From HLUCCA09 sp965277275 (GTDB lineage Bacteria; Pseudomonadota; Alphaproteobacteria; Rhodobacterales; Rhodobacteraceae): DNA of 64,000 nucleotides. Of this stretch, positions 7,607 through 16,168 are shown in pieces; the first letter of the stretch is position 1, and every line of letters starts with the position of its first letter. The notes under the pieces were generated by a model that had not been told where the DNA came from, made no database searches, and saw only the letters and a list, made by a program, of their open reading frames with translations. Position numbers and translations under genes: made by a program. The stretch covers positions 1 through 64,000 of the forward strand of contig CBDICG010000001.1 of the NCBI GenBank assembly GCA_965277275.1, written 5' to 3'.

Positions 7607-9853
7607 CTATCCCACCATTTCAAGTGCGGTATGTCCGTCGCCAGTGGCGACGTTTGAGACGAGGTCCGCCGGATCGAGAATAAGCGCAATCTGGCCATCT
7701 CCGAGGATCGTCGCAGCGGCGATGCCTGGTACGTGTCCGTAGCTGTCCTGCAGCCCTTTGATCACCACTTGGCGTTGCTCTTCGATCGAGTCCACGATCA
7801 GCGCAGCCCGGGTGCCATCTTCCTGGGTGATCAGGAGAACGACGCTCCCATCGTAGTTTTCGAGCGTCGTTCGGTAGCCGAGCGCCACGGCGAGATCGAT
7901 CAGGGGGACGAACGTGTCCCGAATATGCAGCACGTTCGCGCCAGGGCCAACGGACCGGATTTCATTCTCCTGAAGTGACAGTGTTTCGACAATCGATCCC
8001 AGTGGGACGACCAGCGTCTCGCCGCCGGAACGCACGACCATGCCATCGAGAACTGCGAGGGTGAGAGGGAGCGAAATGGAAAAGCATGTTCCTACCCCGG
8101 GCTCCGACGAAATCGTAATGCGCCCGCCGAGCGCCTGAATCGAACTCCTCACAACATCCATGCCGACCCCTCGCCCGGAAAGATCGGAAACTTCCTTGGC
8201 CGTCGAGAAGCCTGGCAGGAAGAGAAGGTTGTCGATCTCGCTATCTGACAGGTTGACCCCTTCGGCGATGAGCCCTTTCGAGGTCGCAATCTCCTGCACC
8301 TTCCCTCGGTTGATGCCGCCGCCGTCGTCGCTCACTTCGATGACGACGCGACCCGATCTGTGGACTGCAGTGAGCGTCACGGTGCCTTCCTCGGACTTGC
8401 CGTTTGCGAGGCGCACGCTTGTGTCTTCCAGACCGTGATCCACCGCATTTCGGATCATGTGGGTCAGGGGATCGGCGAGTCGTTCGATGACTGTCTTGTC
8501 GACCTCGGTCGCTTCCCCTTCGGTGACGAGGCGCACGCGCTTTCCAACAGCCGAAGATGCTTCGCGCACGATGCGCGACATGCGCTGGAAGAGCGACTTA
8601 ACAGGCTGCGCACGGATCATCATGACGCTGTCCTGGATGTCGCGCGTCAGTTGCATGAACTCTTCTAGTCCCTGCGATACGGGTGAATTGGACGGGATAT
8701 CAGCCTGCTGGACGCTTTGAGACAGCATCGCTTGATTGATGACCAGCTCTCCGACGAGGTTCACTAACCGGTCGATCCGGTCCAAATCCACGCGAACGGT
8801 CGCCTTCTGCTGTGTCGCCTGTGCAGGGCGCGCGCCCTCCTCCTTGGTCGGTGAGGGAGTGGGCTTGGCCGTTGCTTGAGGCGCTGGCTTCGGCGGGTCT
8901 GCCACCGGGGGTGCGGCCACGGGAGCGTCGGGCATCTGTGGTTCAGACGGCGCAGCAACGGCGACGGCCGGGGGCGGCGCGTCATCCGCAGGCACACCTA
9001 CATCGCCGGGCTCGGTCAGGGTGAGACGGGTGGCGGCAGGCGGCTCATATTCTTCGTCGTCCATCGTGCCGGGAAGTGCATCGAGCGTTGGAAGGGCCGG
9101 AGCTGCGCCTCCGCCGGAGACGTGAAGATCACAGATCCCATCAACGAAATCGAACACCTCACGGATGTCCGCCTCGGAGCAGGCGCTGTCGAGATGCAAC
9201 GTCCACTCCAGGTAGGATTGCTCAGGGTCGAAAGTGTCGAGCGTGGGGATCTGGTCGGTGCTGACCTCGGCGTGACCATCCCCGAGCGCCAAGAGGGCAC
9301 GCAGCAGGTGCTGAGGCTCGTTGCCACTGGCGAAGAGTTCCTTGTGGGGCCGGAACGTCACCGTCCAACCATCGTCATCCTCCAGCGCCGGTGCCGCGCC
9401 GAAATCAAGTGACAGAGTCATGGGCTGGAAGTCTGAAACGTCCGCTTCTTCCTGCTCTTCGGGAACGTCACCAGCGAGGCTTTCGAGTTGAGAGAGCACC
9501 GCCTCGGTTTCCGCGCTGTCCAGCTCTCCACCATCCCGGCTGGCGCGGACAATGTCCGACAGGACGTCGGCCGCCCGGAAGAACAGCATCATCGCGTCGC
9601 GATCGGGCGAAAGGCGCCCGGAGCGCACCTCGTCCATGACGGTCTCGTAGCGGTGCGCAAAGCGCACCAGCTGGTCGAGACCAAAGGCGCCAGCGCCCCC
9701 CTTCATGGAGTGGACGGCCCGGAAGCAGACGTTGATGGTTTCGACATCGTTGTCGCCACCATCCATTGCCGCCAATCCGTCTTGCAGCGCTTCGAGCAAT
9801 TCCTCGCATTCGATAAAGAACGACGCGCGGATTTCTGCCATGGGATCCGACAT
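7607..9853 (-). CDS. cheA: Chemotaxis histidine kinase CheA
   Basis: A 748-residue kinase with the standard order: P1 Hpt (about 1-110) with phosphorylated His48 in FRAVHSMKGGAGAF; a P2-like region (about 165-250) beginning FRPHKELFASGNEP; a Pro/Ala-rich linker (about 255-345); P3 dimerisation helices after RIDRLVNLVGELVINQ; P4 HATPase with NAVDHGLE and GRGVGMDVV; and a C-terminal P5 CheW-like domain. The ATG shares one base with the stop of the upstream cheY (TAATG). It should autophosphorylate and pass phosphate to the two CheY proteins of this operon. Confidence 0.97.
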   Translation of the reverse strand: MSDPMAEIRASFFIECEELLEALQDGLAAMDGGDNDVETINVCFRAVHSMKGGAGAFGLDQLVRFAHRYETVMDEVRSGRLSPDRDAMMLFFRAADVLSDIVRASRDGGELDSAETEAVLSQLESLAGDVPEEQEEADVSDFQPMTLSLDFGAAPALEDDDGWTVTFRPHKELFASGNEPQHLLRALLALGDGHAEVSTDQIPTLDTFDPEQSYLEWTLHLDSACSEADIREVFDFVDGICDLHVSGGGAAPALPTLDALPGTMDDEEYEPPAATRLTLTEPGDVGVPADDAPPPAVAVAAPSEPQMPDAPVAAPPVADPPKPAPQATAKPTPSPTKEEGARPAQATQQKATVRVDLDRIDRLVNLVGELVINQAMLSQSVQQADIPSNSPVSQGLEEFMQLTRDIQDSVMMIRAQPVKSLFQRMSRIVREASSAVGKRVRLVTEGEATEVDKTVIERLADPLTHMIRNAVDHGLEDTSVRLANGKSEEGTVTLTAVHRSGRVVIEVSDDGGGINRGKVQEIATSKGLIAEGVNLSDSEIDNLLFLPGFSTAKEVSDLSGRGVGMDVVRSSIQALGGRITISSEPGVGTCFSISLPLTLAVLDGMVVRSGGETLVVPLGSIVETLSLQENEIRSVGPGANVLHIRDTFVPLIDLAVALGYRTTLENYDGSVVLLITQEDGTRAALIVDSIEEQRQVVIKGLQDSYGHVPGIAAATILGDGQIALILDPADLVSNVATGDGHTALEMVG

Positions 9854-10230
9854 TACGCTGCTCCCGGGCCTGCGACCGTCTTGAGCGCGCGGACGAGCTT
9901 CTCGGGGTCAAAGGGTTTCACGATCCACCCTGTCGCGCCAGCGGCACGGGCTCGTGCCTTCATCTCGGGCGCGCTCTCGGTGGTCAGCACCAGGATCGGA
10001 GTTGCGCGGTGGCTTTCCTGCGCGCGCACGGCCTCGATAAAGCCGAACCCGTCCATGCGGGGCATATTGATGTCGGTGATGATGGCATCCGGCGACAGCC
10101 CGGACAGGACCTCCAGCCCGTGGATGCCATCCTCGGCCAGGTTGGTCTCGAAACCGGCTTGGGTCAGCGCGAGCTTGAGCATATCCCGAATGGTGCGGCT
10201 GTCGTCCACCGCAAGTATCTGAAGGCTCAT
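9853..10230 (-). CDS. cheY: CheY-type response regulator (first copy)
   Basis: A 125-residue receiver domain. Seen: D9-D10, phosphoacceptor D53 in IITDINMPRMDG, T83 in VLTTES and K105-P106. The start MSLQILAVDDS is set by family alignment; 26 further upstream codons lie inside the STAS gene and are rejected. It sits between the STAS gene (4-base gap) and cheA (1-base overlap). The two CheY copies in the operon differ clearly in sequence, so one may act as signal output and the other as a phosphate sink or alternative output, as known in other alphaproteobacteria. Confidence 0.95.
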   Translation of the reverse strand: MSLQILAVDDSRTIRDMLKLALTQAGFETNLAEDGIHGLEVLSGLSPDAIITDINMPRMDGFGFIEAVRAQESHRATPILVLTTESAPEMKARARAAGATGWIVKPFDPEKLVRALKTVAGPGAA

Positions 10231-10234
10231 GCAG

Positions 10235-10585
10235 TTATCCTTCTTCAGACGAAAGTGTGGGAAGCGGGGGCAGGCCCGAATCGGCGCTGTCTGCCTCGGG
10301 CAGGGCACCGTCCTGCGCCATGAGATCCTCCGGCCGTAGCCCGAGCGGCGTCAGTTGCTCGGCCAGCCCGTCGCCCATGTTCTCGATCAGCAGGGACTGG
10401 TCGTCCTGCTGCCACGCCTTGCGGGCCGAAAGCAGCACCTGCAGCCCGGGCGTTCCGAAATGGGTGACGGCGCCCGCATCCAGCACCAGCGCCTGCCCGC
10501 GCAGCTCCGCGAGCGCGCTGGCGAGGGGGGCCGCGGTCGACAGATCGAGCTTGGGCGGCAGCGCATAGCTTGCGGGCGCACTCAT
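10235..10585 (-). CDS. STAS-domain protein heading the che operon
   Basis: A 116-residue protein resembling a STAS / anti-sigma-factor-antagonist fold: PPKLDLSTAAPLASALAELRG, LVLDAGAVTHFGTPGLQVLLSA and an acidic-proline tail. The loop before helix 2, where a phosphorylatable serine normally stands, reads THFGTPG, with threonines but no serine. The start is the ATG at 10583-10585 preceded by an AAGGCGG-like ribosome-binding site. It is the first gene of the operon and lies 4 bases before cheY. Its role in signalling is not known; STAS genes do occur at the head of some alphaproteobacterial che clusters. Confidence 0.8.
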   Translation of the reverse strand: MSAPASYALPPKLDLSTAAPLASALAELRGQALVLDAGAVTHFGTPGLQVLLSARKAWQQDDQSLLIENMGDGLAEQLTPLGLRPEDLMAQDGALPEADSADSGLPPLPTLSSEEG

Positions 10586-10774
10586 GGAGCCGCCTTTCCG
10601 ACGCGACGCGCAATCTGCGCGCGCGGGCATACTGGGATTCGGGGCGCAATCATTCTCCGGGCTCCTCTGCCGAGTTCCGCGGACGGGTCTATGGGCCACC
10701 CGTTAAGATCGCCTTACGACATCCGGAATTGCGAAGAGGATCGCCGATCCGTGGATCGGAAGCTCGTCGCGCCG

Positions 10775-11758
10775 CTATCGCAGCGCGATCAGCGCCTCGA
10801 GATGATGCGCCGAGCCGATGAGTGCGGCGTCGTCGTCCGTCACGGTCGTCACGGCGAATTGCCCCACGAAATCAGAGAACCGGCCCTTGTCACGAAAGGC
10901 CTCGGCAAAACCGTGATCGTGCATGTGCGGTGTGATTGCGCGGGACATGCCGCCGACGAGGAAGATCCCGCCAAAAGGCAGCAGGGTCAGCGCCAGATCG
11001 CTGCACACCCCGGCGGTCAGACGGATGAAGACGCCGAGCGCCTCCCGGGCGCGGTCTGCCTGCGTCCGGTCCGTCGATGTCAGGCGCGCCATGACCTCCG
11101 CGGAGCGCGCGCCGCCCTCGGCACCGTCGCGCGTGCACAGAAAGTCGTGGATCCAGCCGAGGCCCCGGCCCGAGAGCGCGTCCTCGATCGAACAAAAGCC
11201 ATGCCGTTCGGTGATGTAGCGGGCCAGCGCCAGGTCTTGCTCGCAGCGGGCGGGCAGGGTGGCGTGCCCGGCTTCCGACGGCGGCACGAGGCGCCCGGTC
11301 TCGGTGCAGAAGACGGGTGCTGCGTTGAATCCCGTGCCGATGCCGACAACCAGCTGCGTGGCCGCAAGGTTTGGGGGCGGCCCGGGCAAAACGACCTGCA
11401 ACGCATCCTGAGGCAGGTGGCCGAGCGCGTGGCCCTGCGCCTGCAGGTCGTTCAGCAGGGCAACCGTTTCGGCGCCGGTCGCCTCGGCAAGGATGTAGGT
11501 GTCGAGGTCCCAGTCGAGATTGGTCAGCGTGCCCCGTCCGTCATGGACAGGCCCGGCCATGGCGAGCGCGGCAGCCCGCGGTACGCCGCAACCGGTCTCT
11601 TCGATGTAGCGGCGCAACACGGCGACCAGCCCATCGAACTCGGCGTTGCGGAAGTGGCGTGCCGAGCCGGGCACGAGCCCGCCCCGCTCGCCCAGGGCGA
11701 CGCGGGTGTTGGTGCCGCCGATATCGGCCACGAGAGACCGCGTCGAACCCTCTGCCAT
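10775..11758 (-). CDS. glk: Glucokinase Glk
   Basis: A 327-residue glucokinase that phosphorylates glucose with ATP. Seen: the ATP-binding VADIGGTNTRVAL at 10-22, AGPVHDG, LTNLDWDLD with the sugar-binding aspartate, LLNDLQAQGHAL, GIGTGFNAAP, and EAGHATLPA. It lies 27 bases after the GH1 glucosidase gene on the same strand. Together with AglA and the GH1 enzyme it completes conversion of imported glucosides to glucose-6-phosphate. A 189-base gap separates its stop from the che operon. Confidence 0.93.
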   Translation of the reverse strand: MAEGSTRSLVADIGGTNTRVALGERGGLVPGSARHFRNAEFDGLVAVLRRYIEETGCGVPRAAALAMAGPVHDGRGTLTNLDWDLDTYILAEATGAETVALLNDLQAQGHALGHLPQDALQVVLPGPPPNLAATQLVVGIGTGFNAAPVFCTETGRLVPPSEAGHATLPARCEQDLALARYITERHGFCSIEDALSGRGLGWIHDFLCTRDGAEGGARSAEVMARLTSTDRTQADRAREALGVFIRLTAGVCSDLALTLLPFGGIFLVGGMSRAITPHMHDHGFAEAFRDKGRFSDFVGQFAVTTVTDDDAALIGSAHHLEALIALR

Positions 11759-11785
11759 CAGGTCTTCCTCCGCCGCATCCGCATG

Positions 11786-13111
11786 TCAGCGCCCCAACGC
11801 GGACGCAAGCGCGTGGTAGGACGCTTTCGGCGTGCGCTTCAAGGTCTCGTAGTCGACATGGACCAGCCCGAAGCGCGGCCCGTACCCCAGCGCCCACTCG
11901 TAATTGTCGATCAGCGACCAGATGAAGTACCCCGCCACCGGGACGCCCGCTTCAGCCGCGTTCCGCACGGCATCCATATGCGCTTCGAGATAGGCCAGCC
12001 GCTCCGGGTCGGGCACGCTCCCGTCGCTCTGCTGTACATCATCCCGCGCCATCCCGTTTTCGGTGACGTAGATCGGCAAGCCTTTGGCATAGTCTTCGTG
12101 GACGAGCTTGAGGAAGTAGGCGAGCCCCTCGGGATAGATCTCCCAGCCGACCTGCGTCTTGGGCAGAGGGCCGTCGACCTCCTCGAGCGCGGGCCACGGG
12201 CCCGGCGCGGGCGCGATGTTCTTGCGCGTGTAATAGTTGATCCCGACCCAGTCGAGCGGTTGGGCGATGGTGTCGAAATCCGCCGCGTAGTCCTTGGGCA
12301 GATGCGGCCCGAGCCCCTCCAGCACGGTGTCTGGATAGGCGCGCTTGAAGATGCCCGACAGGAAGAACCGGTTGTAGTAACCATCGTAGGTGGCCGCTGC
12401 GCGCGCGGCCACGGCGCTGTCGTCAACAGGGTTGGGGTACTCGAAGTTGAACACACCGCCGAGGTTTTCCATCCCCAGCGCCCGCATCGCCTGGATCGCG
12501 CGGCCGTGGGCGAGGAGCACATGGTGCATTGCCCGCGCTGTCGCCCGGATATCGCGGAGGCCCGGCGCGTGGTGCCCCATGAAGTGGGACAGCCAGCCGA
12601 CGCACCACGGCTCGTTGATCGGCGCGGCGGACCAGACCCTGTCTCCGATCCGGCGCATCACAACGTCGGTATAGTCGGCAAACCACTCCGCGATGTCCCG
12701 GTTGCGCCAGCCGCCGAGGTCGTTGAGCGGGCTCGGCAACTCCCAGTGATAGAGCGTCGCTGCGGGCTTGAGCCCGCGCGCGAGCATCGCATCGACAAGG
12801 CGGTCGTAGAAATCGAGGCCCTCCGGATTGGGCGTGCCGCGCCCCTCGGGCAGCACCCGCGCCCACGAGGTCGAGAAGCGGTAAACGTCGAGCCCCGCGT
12901 CCCGCACAAGGTCCAGATCCTCTTCGAACCGGTGATAGTGGTCGCAGGCAAGCGCGCCGGTCTCGGCGCCGATGACGTTGCCGGGGGTCGCGGCGAAATC
13001 ATCCCAATGGGTGCGCCCCGCGCCGCCGTGGGCGTGGCCCTCGATCTGGTAGGACGATGTCGCCGTGCCGAATAGGAAGCCTTCGGGAAAGTCGGATCTC
13101 TTGTGGCGCAT
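11786..13111 (-). CDS. GH1 family beta-glucosidase
   Basis: A 441-residue cytosolic glycoside hydrolase family 1 enzyme. Seen: N-terminal FLFGTATSSYQIEG (residues 12-25), acid/base in INEPW (E167), INYYTRKN near 291-298, nucleophile in YVTENGMARDD (E351) and the C-terminal SLIDNYEWALGYGPRFGLVHVDYET block. Length is normal. No signal peptide is visible, so substrates must be imported. It sits between the lacI-type regulator and glk, hence within the alpha-glucoside locus, although GH1 enzymes usually act on beta-linked sugars; a broadened sugar diet of the locus is an inference. Confidence 0.95.
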   Translation of the reverse strand: MRHKRSDFPEGFLFGTATSSYQIEGHAHGGAGRTHWDDFAATPGNVIGAETGALACDHYHRFEEDLDLVRDAGLDVYRFSTSWARVLPEGRGTPNPEGLDFYDRLVDAMLARGLKPAATLYHWELPSPLNDLGGWRNRDIAEWFADYTDVVMRRIGDRVWSAAPINEPWCVGWLSHFMGHHAPGLRDIRATARAMHHVLLAHGRAIQAMRALGMENLGGVFNFEYPNPVDDSAVAARAAATYDGYYNRFFLSGIFKRAYPDTVLEGLGPHLPKDYAADFDTIAQPLDWVGINYYTRKNIAPAPGPWPALEEVDGPLPKTQVGWEIYPEGLAYFLKLVHEDYAKGLPIYVTENGMARDDVQQSDGSVPDPERLAYLEAHMDAVRNAAEAGVPVAGYFIWSLIDNYEWALGYGPRFGLVHVDYETLKRTPKASYHALASALGR

Positions 13112-13130
13112 GGCTCGCTCCGCGAAGTGG

Positions 13131-13144
13131 TGGCGCTAACGCCA
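13131..13144. promoter_or_regulatory. Candidate operator upstream of the GH1 glucosidase gene
   Basis: The 14-mer TGGCGCTAACGCCA has perfect 5-base arms (TGGCG/CGCCA) around CTAA. It lies 19 bases before the glucosidase start codon, where a repressor would block transcription. The LacI-type regulator encoded next door is the obvious candidate, but the site differs from the palindrome in front of aglE, so the link is uncertain. Confidence 0.3.
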
Positions 13145-13365
13145 TCGGTCTAGCGACCAAGCCCGGTGGAATGCAAGGTTGGTCGAGTGCAAGCCCGGTC
13201 GCATGCATGGTCGGTCAGGTGCACGTTGCGCACAAGCCCGTGCGCCCCGCCTGTCAGCGCTTGAGCTTGATACCGTGCATGCCAGTCGGCGCCGACCGCT
13301 GCGGCCTCTCCAACCCCGCGTGCCGAAGGGTCTTGCCCGGCCGCGACGCGCGCGAACGCGGAGCC

Positions 13366-14448
13366 CTATCCGAGGGGGGCGGGGCCGCTCGACGGGCCGA
13401 TGATGAACTGCGCGGGCAGCAACCTGTGCTGCGCCGGGCGACCGGGCTCCGCGATCGCCGACAACAGCATCTTGGCGGCTTCCCGCCCCATATCCTGCAC
13501 CGGCGCGCATGTTGCGGTGAAGACGGGCGCCTCTTGCGTGCCGTTCGCGAGGTAGCTCAGGGCGTCGTCATGGGTGACGATCGACAGGTCGCGGCCCAGT
13601 CGCAGCCCGGCTTCCTCGGCCGCGCGCCGGGCCCCCATTGCGACCAGCAGGCCTGCGGTCAGGAAGGCGGTCGGGGCTTTGGGCCCGGCGAGCAGATCGC
13701 GCGTCGCGGTGTAGCCATAGCATTCGGTCATGCGCTCATGCCGGATCAGCTCCGGATCGGCGGGAATGTCCGCCTCCCACAGTGCATCGCCGTAGCCCGC
13801 GGCCCGACGGGTGGTGAAGTCCATGCCGTCGGGGCCGTTGAGCAGGGCGATCCGCCGGTGCCCCAGCGCCACGAGGTGGCGCGTGGCGTGGGCGAAGGCG
13901 CGGCGGTTGTCCATGTCGATCCAGTTGTAATCCTCGCGCGCGTGGGTGGCCCGGCCGTGGACGACGAAAGGAATGCCGAGTTCGGACAAGAGCGTGATGC
14001 GGGGATCCGCCGGGCGCGGCGCCTGCAGGATCAGCCCATCGACGCGACCGGACTGGGCTAGGCGCCTGTAGCCCTCCTCTTCCTCGCCCTCGGGCATGAC
14101 CGAGAGCACCATCTCGTAGCCGGCCACCGCATAGGCCTCTCCCGCGCCGGCGACGAAATCGGCGAACACGGGATTGACGATTTCGTGCTGCGACGCGCTC
14201 GGGATGATGTGCCCGATGGCCATGGCGCGCCCCGTGGCGAGGGAGCGGGCGCGGGGATCGGGGGCATACCCGTTTTCGCGAGCGGCCTCGATCACCCGGT
14301 TGCGCGTGCGTGGCGCGACGTCGGTGTAGCCATTGAGCGCCCGGCTGACGGTGGTCGGGCTCAGACCAAGCGATTGAGCGAGAGATCGCAGGCTCATCGG
14401 CTGGGGCGGGGCTTTCTTCGGGTCGGAAACGTGCACGGCCTCGTCCAC
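13366..14448 (-). CDS. aglR: LacI-family transcriptional regulator (AglR-like)
   Basis: A LacI-family repressor of up to 360 residues. Seen: helix-turn-helix SLRSLAQSLGLSPTTVSRAL at 19-38 followed by the hinge helix region, then a periplasmic-binding-protein-like sugar domain (PSASQHEIVNPVFADFV onward, DNRRAFAHATRHLVALGHRRIALL, CTERM with IGPSSGPAP). The start is uncertain: the longest frame begins with a GTG at 14446-14448, and an ATG at residue 18 just before the HTH is possible; neither has a strong ribosome-binding site. It is divergent from aglE and upstream of the glucosidase and glk genes. Control of both units by glucosides is expected from family and position, not shown. Confidence 0.88.
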   Translation of the reverse strand: MDEAVHVSDPKKAPPQPMSLRSLAQSLGLSPTTVSRALNGYTDVAPRTRNRVIEAARENGYAPDPRARSLATGRAMAIGHIIPSASQHEIVNPVFADFVAGAGEAYAVAGYEMVLSVMPEGEEEEGYRRLAQSGRVDGLILQAPRPADPRITLLSELGIPFVVHGRATHAREDYNWIDMDNRRAFAHATRHLVALGHRRIALLNGPDGMDFTTRRAAGYGDALWEADIPADPELIRHERMTECYGYTATRDLLAGPKAPTAFLTAGLLVAMGARRAAEEAGLRLGRDLSIVTHDDALSYLANGTQEAPVFTATCAPVQDMGREAAKMLLSAIAEPGRPAQHRLLPAQFIIGPSSGPAPLG

Positions 14449-14578
14449 CGGTGACAGGGAAAACCCGCTTAACCTATTGGGGACACTACGTCAAAGCGAT
14501 GTTTTCAACGCTGCCGCATGCCGCGCCATCGGCGCATGGGGCAGCACATATATCGGGCAGGGTACGAAACGGCTCGGA

Positions 14579-14606
14579 TTGACAGTTTGTCATGCGACGG
14601 TATCGT
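14579..14606 (+). promoter_or_regulatory. Candidate sigma-70 promoter of the aglEFGAK operon
   Basis: TTGACA (14579-14584) and TATCGT (14601-14606) are separated by 16 bases, a full -35 match and a 4/6 -10 match. Transcription would begin near 14613, about 87 bases before aglE. The overlap with the palindrome at 14616-14629 fits a repressed promoter. Confidence 0.5.
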
Positions 14607-14615
14607 GCGCGCTAT

Positions 14616-14629
14616 CCAAAGCGGTTTGG
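14616..14629. promoter_or_regulatory. Candidate LacI-family operator in front of aglE
   Basis: CCAAAGCGGTTTGG is a 14-base palindrome with a central CG and one mismatched pair, the form typical of LacI-family operators. It lies just downstream of the proposed -10 element, at about +3 to +16, a classic repressor position. The divergent LacI-type gene is the natural ligand. Confidence 0.5.
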
Positions 14630-14699
14630 TTATGACAGCCAGACCGAGGACCAAGCGACGCTGAAGTATCAATTCAAGCGCGATAACGGGAGGTTACAT

Positions 14700-16052
14700 A
14701 TGAAACGCCACTTGATGGCCGGGGCGGCAGGGCTCGCGCTCTGCGCCGGGACCGCGTCTGCTCAGGATCTGGTGTTCCCGGTGGGAGAGGGCGCCTTCAA
14801 CTGGGACAGCTACACTGCCTTCGCCGATGGCAACGACTACTCCGGCCAGGAGCTGACCCTGACGGGCCCGTGGACGGGCCTCGACAAGGAGCTCGTCGAC
14901 AGCGTTATCGCCTATTTCGAGGCCGCGACGGGCGCGGATGTCGAGTATTCCGGCTCCGACAGCTTCGAGCAGGACATCGTCATCGCGACCCAGGCCGACT
15001 CGGCGCCCAACATCGCGGTCTTTCCGCAGCCGGGCCTTGCGGCGGACCTCGCCTCGCGCGGGGAGCTGACCCCGCTCGGCGACGACACCGCCGCCTGGCT
15101 CGAAGCCAACTACGCCGCGGGGCCCTCGTGGGTGAGCCTCGGCACGTATGCCAGCCCCGAAGGCGAAGACACGTTCTACGCTTTTGCCTACAAGGTCGAT
15201 CTGAAATCCCTCGTCTGGTACTCGCCCGAGCAGTTCGAAGAGAACGACTACGAGGTGCCCGAGACGCTCGAGGAGCTGAAGGAACTGACCCAGCAGATCG
15301 TCGACGATGGCGCGACGCCGTGGTGCATCGGGCTCGGCTCAGGTGCCGCGACGGGCTGGCCGGCGACCGACTGGGTCGAGGACATGATGCTGCGCACGCA
15401 GCCGCCCGAAGTCTATGACCAGTGGGTGCTGAACGAGATCCCCTTCACCGACCCGGCCGTGCAGGGCGCCATCGAGGAGTTCGGCTACTTCGCGCTGAAC
15501 GACGACTTCGTGAACGGTGGCACCGAGGCGGTCGCCTCGACCGACTTCCGCGACAGCCCCGCGGGCCTCTTCCAGTTTCCGCCGGAGTGCTACATGCACA
15601 AGCAGGCGACCTTCATCCCGACCTTCTTCCCGGAAGGCACCGAGGTGGGTGAGGACGTCGATTTCTTCTACTTCCCGGCCTACGAAGAGAAGGACCTCGG
15701 CCAGCCTGTGCTGGGCGCGGGCACGCTCTTTGCGATCACGTCCGAGAACGATGTCGCCCACGGCTTCATCGACTTCCTCCAGACACCGATCGCGCACGAG
15801 ATCTGGATGGCACAATCCGGCTTCCTGACGCCGTACACCGAAGCCAATGCCGACGTCTTCGCCTCGGATACGCAGCGCGCGCTCAACGACATCCTGACCA
15901 ACGCCTCGACGTTCCGCTTCGACGCCTCGGATCTGATGCCGGGCGAGATCGGCGCGGGCGCGTTCTGGACGGGTATGGTCGACTTCACGACCGGTGCTTC
16001 TGTCGACGACGTGACCGGAGCTATCCAGGATCGCTGGGATAGCATCAAGTAA
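14700..16052 (+). CDS. aglE: Alpha-glucoside ABC transporter substrate-binding protein AglE
   Basis: A 450-residue periplasmic binding protein of the extracellular solute-binding family 1. Seen: a classic signal peptide MKRHLMAGAAGLALCAGTASA cleaved before QD, then LTLTGPWTGLDKELVDSVIAYFEAATG, NIAVFPQPGL, WCIGLGSGAATGWPATDWVED and a C-terminal TGAIQDRWDSIK. The start ATG is preceded by GGGAGG with good spacing; the longer upstream frame crosses the promoter and is rejected. First gene of aglEFGAK. By synteny with the Sinorhizobium agl system the ligands are sucrose, maltose, trehalose and similar alpha-glucosides. Confidence 0.94.
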   Translation: MKRHLMAGAAGLALCAGTASAQDLVFPVGEGAFNWDSYTAFADGNDYSGQELTLTGPWTGLDKELVDSVIAYFEAATGADVEYSGSDSFEQDIVIATQADSAPNIAVFPQPGLAADLASRGELTPLGDDTAAWLEANYAAGPSWVSLGTYASPEGEDTFYAFAYKVDLKSLVWYSPEQFEENDYEVPETLEELKELTQQIVDDGATPWCIGLGSGAATGWPATDWVEDMMLRTQPPEVYDQWVLNEIPFTDPAVQGAIEEFGYFALNDDFVNGGTEAVASTDFRDSPAGLFQFPPECYMHKQATFIPTFFPEGTEVGEDVDFFYFPAYEEKDLGQPVLGAGTLFAITSENDVAHGFIDFLQTPIAHEIWMAQSGFLTPYTEANADVFASDTQRALNDILTNASTFRFDASDLMPGEIGAGAFWTGMVDFTTGASVDDVTGAIQDRWDSIK

Positions 16053-16094
16053 AGCGCCAGGTGCGCTGAGACCAAAGGCGCATCCGGGCAGGCC

Positions 16095-16131
16095 CCGGGC
16101 GCGCCACAGGCATCAGACCGCCGCGCCCCGG
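16095..16131 (+). repeat. Hairpin between aglE and aglF (transcript stabiliser or attenuator)
   Basis: CCGGGCGCG at 16095-16103 pairs with CGCGCCCCGG at 16122-16131 with one bulged base and an 18-base loop. It has no following T tract. Hairpins in this place often leave the binding-protein message more abundant than the permease part, which would suit the 116-base gap; that is inference. Confidence 0.45.
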
Positions 16132-16168
16132 AGGGCGCAAAGGCGGCGCCAATCAGGGAGGGGACATC

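Noticed and set aside
10355..13075. 906-codon plus-strand open frame
   Set aside because: It lies antisense to the glk and GH1 genes, which have full catalytic motifs; the long frame is compositional.
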